DNA of 64,000 nt from an uncultured Oscillospiraceae bacterium (GTDB taxonomy: Bacteria; Bacillota; Clostridia; Oscillospirales; Oscillospiraceae): positions 1 through 64,000 of the forward strand of contig CAJUPG010000001.1 in NCBI GenBank assembly GCA_910588455.1, in the 5' to 3' direction. The translations under genes and the position numbers were made by a program. The notes under the pieces are model-generated. The model did no database searches. It was not told the origin of the DNA and saw only the letters and a program-made list of their open reading frames with translations. Below, piece by piece: positions 35,416 to 43,292 of this stretch (position 1 is its first letter; every line of letters starts with the position of its first letter).

Positions 35416-36177
35416 ATGAGCGATTGGTTTACTGTTGAGCAGGTTGATGCAGATACCTACGTTCTCAGCGAATACCGGCATTGGGAGGAGACCCATTGCT
35501 ACCTCTTGAACGGAACAGAGCGCAGCCTGCTGATTGATACCGGCCTTGGAATCTGCAAAATCCAGGACGAGGTTCAGAACCTCACCTGCAAGTCAGTTAC
35601 CGCTGTGGCCACCCACATTCACTGGGACCATGTGGGCGGCCACAAGTATTTCCCGGATTTCTATGCCCACGGCGAGGAACTGGACTGGCTCAACGGAGGC
35701 TTTCCGCTGTCACGGGAAACTGTTCAGAGCATGGTGGCAGACCGATGTGATTTGCCAATGGGCTTCGATGTCAGTACCTATGAGATATTTCAGGGGATAC
35801 CAACCAGAGTTTTGCAGGACCGTGACACCATAGATTTAGGCGGACGGGTAGTGGAGGTCCTCCATACGCCAGGGCACTCACCGGGGCATATGTGCTTCTG
35901 GGAAGAGGCGAGAGGCTACCTGTTCACCGGAGATTTGGTTTATAAAGACACATTGTTTGCGTACTATCCCTCCACCGACCCAGCCGCTTACCTCAATTCT
36001 CTGGAAAAAATAGCGGAACTTCCGGCAAAACGGATATTTCCCGCCCATCACTCCCTGGAAATTGAACCAGAAATCGTGCTCCGAATGCGGAACGCTTTCC
36101 GGGAATTGAAGGAAAACGGACAACTCCATCACGGGAGCGGAACCTTCCGGTATGGAGATTGGGCCGTGTGGCTGTAA
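35416..36177 (+). CDS. MBL-fold metallo-hydrolase
   Basis: 253 residues. The metal site motif THIHWDHVGGH (HxHxDH) is near residues 61-71. Further ligands are in HTPGHSPGHM and LFTGDLVYKD (bridging Asp), and the C-terminal His is in FPAHHSLEI. The fold covers glyoxalase II, lactonases and other hydrolases. Nothing in the sequence names a substrate. ATG 35416 is chosen because AGAGG lies about 9 bases upstream and the promoter sits just ahead. It is transcribed alone or with murD, which has its own promoter. Confidence 0.9.
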   Translation: MSDWFTVEQVDADTYVLSEYRHWEETHCYLLNGTERSLLIDTGLGICKIQDEVQNLTCKSVTAVATHIHWDHVGGHKYFPDFYAHGEELDWLNGGFPLSRETVQSMVADRCDLPMGFDVSTYEIFQGIPTRVLQDRDTIDLGGRVVEVLHTPGHSPGHMCFWEEARGYLFTGDLVYKDTLFAYYPSTDPAAYLNSLEKIAELPAKRIFPAHHSLEIEPEIVLRMRNAFRELKENGQLHHGSGTFRYGDWAVWL

Positions 36178-36182
36178 GAGCG

Positions 36183-36211
36183 TTGAATTTTTTCCAAAGA
36201 TGTGTTAAAAT
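36183..36211 (+). promoter_or_regulatory. Promoter of murD
   Basis: TTGAAT (36183-36188), 17-base spacer, TAAAAT (36206-36211), then AAGGAGGGATGACGGGCT before the ATG at 36246. Confidence 0.6.
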
Positions 36212-36245
36212 GACTTGATTGAAAAATAAGGAGGGATGACGGGCT

Positions 36246-37637
36246 ATGTCTGCCATTCAAGAGTATTTGGATTCTCTGCATGAAAAGACCATCACGGTAA
36301 TCGGGATGGGAGTAAGCAACACCCCGCTGATTCGGATGCTGCTGCGGGCCGGGCTCAAAGTTACGGTTCGGGACAAGGCGCCCCGGGAGCGCTCGGAGGA
36401 GCTGGCCGGTGAACTGGAGAGCCTGGGCGCAACGCTGATTCTGGGAAAAGACTATTTGGAGGATTTGCACGAAGATTTGATCTTCCGCACCCCGGGACTG
36501 AGCCCCAACACCCCCCAGGTGAAGGCGGCTGTGGAGCAGGGGAGCGAGCTGACCAGTGAGATGGAGCTGTTTTTCCGTACCTGTCCCTGCCGGATTCTTG
36601 CTGTGACGGGCAGCGACGGAAAGACCACCACCACAACCATTATTACGGAATTTTTGAAAGCTGCGGGGTATAATGTCTACGTGGGGGGCAACATCGGCAA
36701 GCCCCTGCTGCCCGATGTGGGGGATATGGAGCCGGAGGATCTGGCTGTGCTGGAGCTTTCCTCTTTCCAGCTGATGACGATGGAGCAAAGCCCCAATATC
36801 TCCGTATTCACCAATCTGGCCCCCAACCACTTGGATTATCACCACACTATGGAGGAGTATACCCAGGCAAAAACCAATATTTTCCGCCATCAGGGCGAAG
36901 GGGACCGTGTCATTTTCAACTGGGACTGTGAGCGGCTGCACCCGCTGGCGGAGCTGGCCCCCGCTGGGGTGGTCTGGTTCAGCCGGCAGGAACGGCTGGA
37001 GCAGGGGGTGTATCTGCGGGACGGGGCCATCTGGCTCACCAACACCCAGGGGAGCCGGGAGGTTCTGCCTCTGGACCGCATCCGAATTCCAGGCGTCCAC
37101 AACATCGAAAATTATATGGCCGCCATCGCCGCTGTGGACGGCCTGGTTCCGGACCCTGTGGTCCGGGAGGTGGCCGACAAGTTCCAGGGAGTGGAGCACC
37201 GGATTGAGAAGGTCCGGGAGCTGGATGGGGTTACCTACTATAACGATTCCATCGGGACCAGCCCCAGCCGAACCGCAGCCTGCCTTCACGCCTTTGCGGA
37301 GGCGCCTGGGGACATGATCTTAATCGCCGGAGGCTATGACAAGCAAATTCCCTTTACAAATCTGGCGCTGGATATTGTGGACCGGGTGCAGGTTCTGGTC
37401 CTCAACGGGGCCACCGCCCAGGCCATCCGCAAGGCGGTGGAGCAGGCGGAGACCTACCGTCCCGGCCATCCGGAAATTGTTATGACCGAGGGCTTCGACC
37501 AGGCGGTGAAGGAGGCCCGCAGGCGGGCGAAATCCGGGGATTATGTGGTCCTTTCGCCGGCCTGCGCCGCGTTCGACCAGTTCAAAAACTTTGTGGAACG
37601 GGGTAAGCACTTTAAGGATTTGGTGCAAAACTTTTAA
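36246..37637 (+). CDS. murD: UDP-N-acetylmuramoyl-L-alanine--D-glutamate ligase
   Basis: 463 residues, full length. The Mur ligase ATP loop TGSDGKTTTTTII is near 118-130, followed by NIGKPLL, LELSSFQLMTM, NLAPNHLDYH and the C-terminal YYNDSIGTSPSRTAA and LSPACAAFDQFKNFVERG. It adds D-glutamate to UDP-MurNAc-Ala in the cytoplasm. It is separated from any dcw cluster: the neighbours are peptidases, not mraY/ftsW/murG. The M42 peptidase trio begins 15 bases downstream. Confidence 0.96.
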   Translation: MSAIQEYLDSLHEKTITVIGMGVSNTPLIRMLLRAGLKVTVRDKAPRERSEELAGELESLGATLILGKDYLEDLHEDLIFRTPGLSPNTPQVKAAVEQGSELTSEMELFFRTCPCRILAVTGSDGKTTTTTIITEFLKAAGYNVYVGGNIGKPLLPDVGDMEPEDLAVLELSSFQLMTMEQSPNISVFTNLAPNHLDYHHTMEEYTQAKTNIFRHQGEGDRVIFNWDCERLHPLAELAPAGVVWFSRQERLEQGVYLRDGAIWLTNTQGSREVLPLDRIRIPGVHNIENYMAAIAAVDGLVPDPVVREVADKFQGVEHRIEKVRELDGVTYYNDSIGTSPSRTAACLHAFAEAPGDMILIAGGYDKQIPFTNLALDIVDRVQVLVLNGATAQAIRKAVEQAETYRPGHPEIVMTEGFDQAVKEARRRAKSGDYVVLSPACAAFDQFKNFVERGKHFKDLVQNF

Positions 37638-37652
37638 AGCGGAGGAATTTCA

Positions 37653-38681
37653 TTGGATTACGAACGCGTACTAAGCCGCCTGTGCACTCTGTCTGGCCCC
37701 AGCGGCTTTGAGACACAGGCGGTCCAGGGGGCAGCGGAGCTGCTGCGTCCCCTGGTGGATCAGGTGTATACCACTCGCCTGGGCAGTCTGGTAGGGGTGC
37801 GCCGGTGCGGCAAGGAGGGAGCGCCCCGCTTGCTGCTGGATGCCCATCTGGACGAGGTGGGGTTCATTGTCACCGGCCACGAGGAGGGCTTTTTGCGCTT
37901 CGCCTCTCTGGGCGGCGTGGACGCTCGAATGCTCCCGGACCGAGAACTGTTGCTGTTGACAGAGCCTCCCGCCCTGGGGATTGTGACCTGTATGCCCCCC
38001 CACCTTCAGAGCAGCGAGGAGGCCGAAAAGGCACTGTCCATCGACAAGCTGTATTTGGATGTGGGGTGCAGCCAGGAGGAGGCCAGGGAAAACTTTCCCA
38101 TCGGGACCCCTGCGGTCTGCCGGGGAGGCTGTACCCGTTTCGGTGAGGCGCTCTTCTGCGGCAAGGCCCTGGATGACCGGGCCGGTTTTGCAGTGCTGCT
38201 GGATGTGCTGGAGCGGCTTCAGAAGGTGGAACTGTATGTCGATTTGTATGTATTGGGCTCCACTCAGGAGGAAACCAGCAGCGCCGGCGCGATTACTGCG
38301 GCCTATGGGATTGCCCCGGATCTATGTGTGGCGGTTGATGTGACCCATGGAGACACCCCAGACGCTGACAAGGATAAAACCTTTACGCTGTCTGGCGGTC
38401 CTGTGCTTGGAGTGGGACCGAACTGTTCTCAGGCACTTGTCAAGCAGGTGGAACGGTGCGCCCGGGAGTTGGAAATTCCAATCCAGCTGGAGGTAATGTC
38501 CGGCAGCTCCGGGACCAACGCATGGCCGCTGCAAATCAGCCGGGAGGGGATCGCCACCGCTGTGCTGTCTCTGCCTCTGCGCTATATGCACACACCCATT
38601 GAGACCGTCCACCGCCGGGACCTGGAGGAAACGGCCCGCCTGCTGGCGGCTTTTGTGGAAAAGGAGGGCGAACGATGCTGA
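37653..38681 (+). CDS. M42-family metallo-aminopeptidase, paralogue 1
   Basis: 342 residues. M42 motifs in order: LLLDAHLDEVGFIV (metal His and Asp), GKALDDRAGFAVLL (bridging Asp), STQEETSSAG (general base Glu plus metal Glu), AVDVTHGDTPD (metal Asp) and RYMHTPIETV (C-terminal His). All five metal ligands are present. Family members are cytoplasmic, co-catalytic aminopeptidases forming large tetrahedral dodecamers; some deblock peptides. The start is TTG 37653 with GGAGGAA 6 bases upstream. It is the first of three tandem M42 genes with overlapping ends, a likely operon with murD. Confidence 0.92.
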   Translation: MDYERVLSRLCTLSGPSGFETQAVQGAAELLRPLVDQVYTTRLGSLVGVRRCGKEGAPRLLLDAHLDEVGFIVTGHEEGFLRFASLGGVDARMLPDRELLLLTEPPALGIVTCMPPHLQSSEEAEKALSIDKLYLDVGCSQEEARENFPIGTPAVCRGGCTRFGEALFCGKALDDRAGFAVLLDVLERLQKVELYVDLYVLGSTQEETSSAGAITAAYGIAPDLCVAVDVTHGDTPDADKDKTFTLSGGPVLGVGPNCSQALVKQVERCARELEIPIQLEVMSGSSGTNAWPLQISREGIATAVLSLPLRYMHTPIETVHRRDLEETARLLAAFVEKEGERC

Positions 38682-39685
38682 ACCTGCTTTCGGAGCTCTG
38701 CTGTCTCAACGGTGTTTCTGGTAATGAGGGAGAGGTCCGGGATTTTTTACAGAAACGGGCCGAGCAATACGCGGATGAAGTGCGGACCGACCGTCTGGGC
38801 AATCTGATTGTGTTTAAAAAAGGAAAAAAATCCACCGGACAAAAGCTGATGCTGTGTGCCCATATGGACGAAGTGGGCTTGATTGTTACCCGTACTGCAA
38901 AAGACGGCTTTTTTAAGTTCGATTTTGTAGGTGGAGTGGATCGCCGGATTGCGATTGGCAAATCGGTGGTGCTGGGAAATGATAAAATCCCAGGGGTGAT
39001 AGGGTGTAAGGCAATTCACCTTGTCAGTAAAGACGAGCGGAAGAAAATTCCGAAAACGGAGTCCTTTTATCTGGATACTGGAGGCATAGATGTGCCCCTG
39101 GGCACCTACGGGGCTTTTGTTGGCGCTCCCGAAAAACTGGGTCAGGATTTGTTCAAGGCCAAGGCCATTGACGACCGGATCGGCTGCGCGGTTATGCTCA
39201 AGCTGCTGGAGGAAGAACTTCCCCTGGATATTACGTTTGTCTTTACTGTTCAGGAAGAGGTGGGGACTCGGGGAGCTTTTGGCGCGGCCTTTGCGGTAAC
39301 ACCAGAAATCGCTCTGGTCCTGGAGACCACAACTGCCGCGGACCTGCCTGGAGCGGAGTCCCACCGCCGGGTCTGCGCACCAGGGAAGGGGCCGGTTATC
39401 TCCTATATGGATGGAGGCACCATCTATGACCGCGAGTTGTTCGAGCGTCTGCGCCGGTTGGCGGAAGAACACCGCATTCCATGGCAGACAAAAGAATATA
39501 TCGCTGGGGGGAACGACAGCCGGGCCATCCAGCGGACTAAGGCCGGGGTACGGGTAGCGGCCATTTCGGCGGCGGTCCGCTATCTCCATGCGCCGGCCAA
39601 TGTGGGGAGCAGAGCCGATTTTGCACATATGCTGGCGCTGACACGGCTGTTTTTGGAGGATATTGCAGAAAATGGAGCTTTATAG
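38675..39685 (+). CDS. M42-family metallo-aminopeptidase, paralogue 2
   Basis: 336 residues. Motifs: MLCAHMDEVGLIV, KAIDDRIGCAVML, TVQEEVGTRGA, VLETTTAADLPG and RYLHAPANVGS. The fourth ligand position has Glu (LETT) where paralogues 1 and 3 have Asp, a common M42 variation. The ATG at 38675 overlaps the previous stop (ATGCTGA) and AAGGAGGG lies 7-8 bases upstream. The three copies are clearly diverged, suggesting different peptide specificities rather than recent duplication. Confidence 0.92.
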   Translation: MLNLLSELCCLNGVSGNEGEVRDFLQKRAEQYADEVRTDRLGNLIVFKKGKKSTGQKLMLCAHMDEVGLIVTRTAKDGFFKFDFVGGVDRRIAIGKSVVLGNDKIPGVIGCKAIHLVSKDERKKIPKTESFYLDTGGIDVPLGTYGAFVGAPEKLGQDLFKAKAIDDRIGCAVMLKLLEEELPLDITFVFTVQEEVGTRGAFGAAFAVTPEIALVLETTTAADLPGAESHRRVCAPGKGPVISYMDGGTIYDRELFERLRRLAEEHRIPWQTKEYIAGGNDSRAIQRTKAGVRVAAISAAVRYLHAPANVGSRADFAHMLALTRLFLEDIAENGAL

Positions 39686-40658
39686 TGTAATCGAAACGCT
39701 CTGCCGGGCCTATGGTCCCTCCGGCGATGAGGCAGAGGTAAGGGCCGTTATTGAGAACTTGGCGAGACCCTTTGCAGACGACATTTTTACTGACACCTTG
39801 GGAAATCTAATTGTGCACAAGCGGGGAGAGGGCCAAAAGATTTTGTTTACCGCCCATATGGACAGTATTGGCTTTATTGTAACCCACATTGAGGAGCAGG
39901 GCTATCTGCGCTGTGGCCGTCTGGGAGGAATTTCGCCCAAGGAGACCGTCTTTACGCCGGTTCGGTTTAAAAACGGTGTGCGGGGTATCTTTCTAAAAGA
40001 GGAAAAGGCCGAGTTTGAAAAACTGAAGCTGGATGAATGCTTTTTTGACATTGGTGTAAAAAGCAGGGAAGAGGCGGCGGCAATGGTCCAGGTAGGGGAT
40101 ACCGCTGTATATGATGGCCCCACATTTTGTAGTCGTAGTAAAGTGATTTCACCTTACCTGGATAATCGGGTCTCCTGTGCCGTTTTGCTGTTGGCCCTGG
40201 AGAAATTGGAGCAAAGTATGTATGATCTCTACTTTGCTTTTACAGTTCAGGAGGAGGTGGGGCTTCGCGGCGCAAAGACTGCCGCCTATGGGATTGCCCC
40301 GGAATGGGGTATTTCAGTGGATGTGACAGATACAGATGACACTCCTGGCTCTGAAAAATCTGGAACGGTCCAGTTGGGGAAGGGCGCGGCAATTAAGATT
40401 ATGGACCGTTCCATAATTTGTCATCCCGAGGTGGTTCAGAGACTGGAGCAGGCGGCAAAGGCGACAGGGATTTCGTTCCAGCGGGAGATCATGCGCGATG
40501 GCGGAACGGACGCGGGTGCAGTCCACACGACGCAACTGGGCGTGCGTACGGGCGGCATTTCAATTCCATGCCGGTATATCCACACACCGGTGGAAACGGT
40601 GGATTTAAAGGATGTGGATGCCTGCGTGAACCTTATACTGGAATTCGTGAAAATGTGA
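39672..40658 (+). CDS. M42-family metallo-aminopeptidase, paralogue 3
   Basis: 328 residues. Motifs: LFTAHMDSIGFIV, SPYLDNRVSCAVLL, TVQEEVGLRGA, SVDVTDTDDTPGS and RYIHTPVETV. The bridging Asp is kept (LDNR in place of LDDR). This gene is visibly more AT-rich than its two neighbours. The start ATG 39672 lies inside the end of paralogue 2, with GGAGGA 11 bases upstream; the TTG at 39663 is only 2 bases from it. A terminator that contains the next gene's ribosome site follows at 40675. Confidence 0.9.
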   Translation: MELYSVIETLCRAYGPSGDEAEVRAVIENLARPFADDIFTDTLGNLIVHKRGEGQKILFTAHMDSIGFIVTHIEEQGYLRCGRLGGISPKETVFTPVRFKNGVRGIFLKEEKAEFEKLKLDECFFDIGVKSREEAAAMVQVGDTAVYDGPTFCSRSKVISPYLDNRVSCAVLLLALEKLEQSMYDLYFAFTVQEEVGLRGAKTAAYGIAPEWGISVDVTDTDDTPGSEKSGTVQLGKGAAIKIMDRSIICHPEVVQRLEQAAKATGISFQREIMRDGGTDAGAVHTTQLGVRTGGISIPCRYIHTPVETVDLKDVDACVNLILEFVKM

Positions 40659-40674
40659 CTCCAGACAAAAAAAC

Positions 40675-40721
40675 ATTCCTCCCTTGTTCCGCATAAGCTG
40701 AAACAGGGGAGGGATTTTTTT
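40675..40721 (+). terminator. Terminator hairpin containing the SD of the next gene
   Basis: A 14-bp stem with two G-T wobbles. The left arm is 40675-40688 (ATTCCTCCCTTGTT) and the right arm 40702-40715, followed by T7. The right arm contains GGGGAGGG (40706-40713), exactly 8 bases from ATG 40722. If transcription reads through, the SD would be paired; if it terminates, the gene is not made. Confidence 0.88.
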
Positions 40722-41216
40722 ATGCTCATTCCATATGACAGAGACAAAGCGGTACACTATGCGCACCAGTGGGCGCTGGGACGCAATCCACAATATTATA
40801 GCTACGACTTTATTGGGGGAGACTGCACCAATTTTGCATCTCAGTGTCTTTATGCCGGATCCGGAATTATGAACAATACCCCCACATTCGGCTGGTACTA
40901 CCGTTCTGGAGATGACAAGAGCCCAGCTTGGACAGGGGTATTTTATCTGTTCCAATTTCTTACAAGAAAACAGGATACTTCCGGTCCGGTGGCCCAGGTG
41001 GTGGGGCCAGAGGCGCTCCAGCCTGGAGATTTGGTCCGCCTGCGCTTTGCCCAAGGAACGCAGGGCCATATGCCTGTGGTAGTAAAGGTAGGGAAGAAAC
41101 GGGGCTTGGACCACATTCTGGTAGCCGCCCATACCGATGATGCGGACTACCGGCCGTTAAGCAGTTATCCTTTCCACCAACTCTGGGGACTGCATATTTT
41201 AGGCAGTTATCCTTAA
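40722..41216 (+). CDS. Putative amidase-domain (Amidase_6-like) cysteine hydrolase
   Basis: 164 residues. It begins MLIPYDRDKAVHYAHQWALGRNPQYYSYD and has GGDCTNFASQCLYAGSG with the likely nucleophile Cys, then DHILVAAHTDD with the His/Asp partners. This pattern is that of the Amidase_6 domain, related to NlpC/CHAP-like peptidoglycan hydrolases found in Firmicutes. There is no signal peptide or binding domain, so it could be cytoplasmic or released by lysis. Its SD is embedded in the preceding terminator. It is convergent with the SdpI-like gene, with a 4-base stop overlap. Confidence 0.82.
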   Translation: MLIPYDRDKAVHYAHQWALGRNPQYYSYDFIGGDCTNFASQCLYAGSGIMNNTPTFGWYYRSGDDKSPAWTGVFYLFQFLTRKQDTSGPVAQVVGPEALQPGDLVRLRFAQGTQGHMPVVVKVGKKRGLDHILVAAHTDDADYRPLSSYPFHQLWGLHILGSYP

Positions 41217-41572
41217 TGCCGACGGCCGTCCCCGTCAAAAACCGTTCTCAGCAGGGTATCGACGAAAAAGGCGGAGAGACACAAAAATGCCATCTGACCG
41301 GCCAGGACCCACAAGAGCAGGGTAAAGCTCTCCTTGACCCAAAAGTGGACCAAAAGTACGGTAATCAGGCTTAACAGAACGCCCAAACGGATCCAGAGTT
41401 TGCTGATGTGCGTATGGGCGAAATCCCAGGTCTCCTGGCTCCGCTCCGACAAAGCGGTCCGGTAGGCAAGGCCGGAGCCCTCCCGGAGGGGGGGCTTTAT
41501 CTTCCAAAAAATGCCGACAGCCAGCAGCGACAGGGGAGTGAGGAGGCCAGCCACTAAATTTACATAATACAT
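41213..41572 (-). CDS. SdpI-like small membrane protein
   Basis: 119 residues with three hydrophobic segments (~3-22, ~60-80, ~84-108). Between the first two is YRTALSERSQETWDFAHTHISKLW, matching the GYRT...S...W pattern of the SdpI/YhfL family. B. subtilis SdpI gives immunity to the SdpC killing peptide, but most family members have no known role, and no sdp toxin gene is near. It begins 5 bases after the MmcQ/YjbR stop, so it is the last gene of the recombinase operon. Confidence 0.65.
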   Translation of the reverse strand: MYYVNLVAGLLTPLSLLAVGIFWKIKPPLREGSGLAYRTALSERSQETWDFAHTHISKLWIRLGVLLSLITVLLVHFWVKESFTLLLWVLAGQMAFLCLSAFFVDTLLRTVFDGDGRRH

Positions 41573-41577
41573 ATTCG

Positions 41578-41958
41578 TTATTCACCCGCAATCTCTCGCT
41601 GAAGCTTTTTGGTTAACTTTCCAAATACCAGGTTATAGGACAGGTCAATCATGGATTTCAGTACCTCGTCGGGTATTTTTCCGTCCAGATAGATGGAATT
41701 CCAGTGGCGTTTGTCACTGTAAAAGCCTGGAACCACCTCTGGGTACTGTGCCCGGAAGCCCTCCGCCATCGTCGGATCACACTTCAAAATGACCATAGTC
41801 CGCCCCGCGTGCTCCTTGTGCTCCGGTCCCGGCGTGCACAGGGCGGCAAACAGCTTGCCGCCGACCTGCCAGCGGTCCCACTTCCATTCCATTTTATAGT
41901 CCCGAATTGCACCGGGTTTTTGGGACAAATGCTTCTCCAGCCATGGATATGCGTTCAT
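41578..41958 (-). CDS. MmcQ/YjbR-family protein
   Basis: 126 residues, single domain with double-wing fold features: MEWKWDRWQVGGKLFAALC, VILKCDPTMAEGFRAQYPEVVPGFYSDKRHWNSIYLDG, LIDLSYNLVFGKL. The family is widespread and has a DNA-binding-like fold, but its function is not established. AGGAGGAA lies 6-7 bases before ATG 41958. The start is 2 bases beyond the recombinase stop, so the two are co-transcribed. Confidence 0.88.
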   Translation of the reverse strand: MNAYPWLEKHLSQKPGAIRDYKMEWKWDRWQVGGKLFAALCTPGPEHKEHAGRTMVILKCDPTMAEGFRAQYPEVVPGFYSDKRHWNSIYLDGKIPDEVLKSMIDLSYNLVFGKLTKKLQREIAGE

Positions 41959-41960
41959 TT

Positions 41961-42986
41961 CTATTCCTCCTGTTCTTTTTTCGGACGGCCCCGCTTTTTG
42001 ACAGCCCCCAAGGGATTGGCTTTTGCGGCATCCTGTAAATTTTCGTTGCTGATGTGGGTATAAATCTGGGTGGTGTTCAGATGGTCATGGCCCAGTACCT
42101 CCTGCAAGGTACGCACATCCACGCCGTTTTGCAGCATCAAAGTAGCGGCTGTATGGCGCAGCTTGTGGGAGGAATATTGAGTGGTGTCCAGTCCGGCGGC
42201 GGACAGGTGCTTTTTCACCAGCTTATGGACCGCCGCCTTGGAAATCCGCTTGCGGTTCTGAGGGGTGACAAACAGAGCATTTTTGTCCAGAAGCGTCATG
42301 GCGCTGCGCTCAGTCATCCAGTCACTTAGGGCGGATTGGCAGGCGTCATTTAAGTAGAGCATCCGTTCTTTATTACCCTTGCCCAGAACGCGCAGCTGAT
42401 CGCCTCGAACATCCGTTGTGTTTAATCCTACAAGCTCTGAAATCCGCAGTCCGCAGTTAAGAAAGAGCGTTAAAATACAGTAATCCCGGCTCTGATTTTT
42501 GCCGTCCACCGAGTCCAGCAGTTCCAGACTTTCTTCCAGATCCAGGTAGTGGGGCAGAGATTTCCGTAGACGGGGAGAATCCAGGTCCTGCATAGGATTT
42601 TCGGTAATCAGTTTGGCCTTGTTGGCCAGATACTTATAAAAAGAGCGAATGGTGGCAATTTTCCGAGCCCGGGACGAGGCCGCCAGACCGTAGCCGGTGT
42701 CGGGGCTGTTGGGCCGGTTGGCCCGGTCCCGGGTCAGATAGCTCATATAGGCGTACACATCGGTGATGGTCACAGAGCGGACCAGATCCAAATCCACGTC
42801 CGCAATAGACACCTGGTCCAGTGGTGTATCTGCCGGAACCAGACGGCGCTCCAGCTTCAAATAGCGGAAAAAACTGCGCAGGTCCAGAAAGTATTCATCC
42901 ACAGTTTTCTTTGAGTGCGCCTGAATGGTTTCGTGATAAACCAGGAAGTCACGCAGGATGGGCGGCGCCTCAGTACGGTAATCCAA
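41961..42986 (-). CDS. Tyrosine recombinase, XerC/XerD-like
   Basis: 341 residues. The N-terminal SAM-like core-binding domain spans ~1-140. The catalytic domain holds Arg in NCGLRISELVGL, Lys in LGKGNKER, HxxR in HKLRHTAATLM, His in GHDHLNTTQIYTH and the Tyr nucleophile in the same IYTH segment. It ends in a basic tail (KKRGRPKKEQEE). Size and layout fit Xer-type recombinases, but the neighbours are not the usual xerC/D partners and a second role is possible. I place the start at TTG 42986 because AGGAGGG is 6 bases upstream. ATG 43043 lacks an SD and lies ~11 bases from the predicted transcription start. A 12-bp-arm inverted repeat sits between promoter and SD. Confidence 0.9.
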   Translation of the reverse strand: MDYRTEAPPILRDFLVYHETIQAHSKKTVDEYFLDLRSFFRYLKLERRLVPADTPLDQVSIADVDLDLVRSVTITDVYAYMSYLTRDRANRPNSPDTGYGLAASSRARKIATIRSFYKYLANKAKLITENPMQDLDSPRLRKSLPHYLDLEESLELLDSVDGKNQSRDYCILTLFLNCGLRISELVGLNTTDVRGDQLRVLGKGNKERMLYLNDACQSALSDWMTERSAMTLLDKNALFVTPQNRKRISKAAVHKLVKKHLSAAGLDTTQYSSHKLRHTAATLMLQNGVDVRTLQEVLGHDHLNTTQIYTHISNENLQDAAKANPLGAVKKRGRPKKEQEE

Positions 42987-43002
42987 GGTTTTCCCTCCTC
43001 TC

Positions 43003-43032
43003 AGGTAAACAAAATTTTTATTTTGTTTACCT
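43003..43032. repeat. Perfect 12-bp inverted repeat with 6-base spacer in the recombinase leader
   Basis: Arms AGGTAAACAAAA (43003-43014) and TTTTGTTTACCT (43021-43032) around TTTTTA. Paired 11-13 bp arms with a 6-8 base centre is the geometry of a tyrosine-recombinase core site. It could equally be an operator or an mRNA hairpin. Part of one arm (GGTAAACAA on the minus strand) recurs at 43194-43202. Confidence 0.6.
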
Positions 43033-43060
43033 GCTTGTACCATTCTTTTTATTGTCCCCT

Positions 43061-43089
43061 ATTGTATCACTTCCGGCGGTATTGGGCAA
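43061..43089 (-). promoter_or_regulatory. Promoter of the recombinase operon
   Basis: Minus strand TTGCCC (43084-43089), 17-base spacer, TACAAT (43061-43066). Confidence 0.65.
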
Positions 43090-43222
43090 GCAGTGATTTG
43101 TACTTGGGGTTGAGTTGTGTGCCGCGGTGCCGCAATTCCTCCAGAAACTTTTCCGTTCCATAGCACTCCAGGTAGGTATACGCCAGAAAATATTGTTTAC
43201 CAACGCAAAAACCCCTCGGCAT
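43067..43222 (-). pseudogene. Unrecognised short reading frame, possibly a gene remnant
   Basis: The minus frame ends ...YFLAYTYLECYGTEKFLEE and then LRHRGTQLNPKYKSLLAQYRRK before TGA 43067-43069. Its composition is protein-like, but it has no start codon with a ribosome site. The only in-frame ATG (43222) lies inside a terminator hairpin. It looks like the 3' end of a lost gene. The recombinase promoter lies within its last codons. Confidence 0.3.
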
Positions 43223-43236
43223 ATGCCGGGGGCTTT
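43206..43236 (-). terminator. Terminator after the XRE regulator gene
   Basis: On the minus strand CCCC-CGGC, ATAT loop, GCCG-a-GGGG, then T5. It isolates the XRE gene from the recombinase operon. Confidence 0.75.
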
Positions 43237-43292
43237 TACAATCCTTGATCTGTTTTAGAACAGGTTTAGAAAAATTCGTTTCTGCAACATTT

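Noticed and set aside
42987..43043. ATG start for the recombinase at 43043
   Set aside because: No SD, about 11 bases from the predicted transcription start, and translation would run through the inverted repeat. TTG 42986 has a strong SD.
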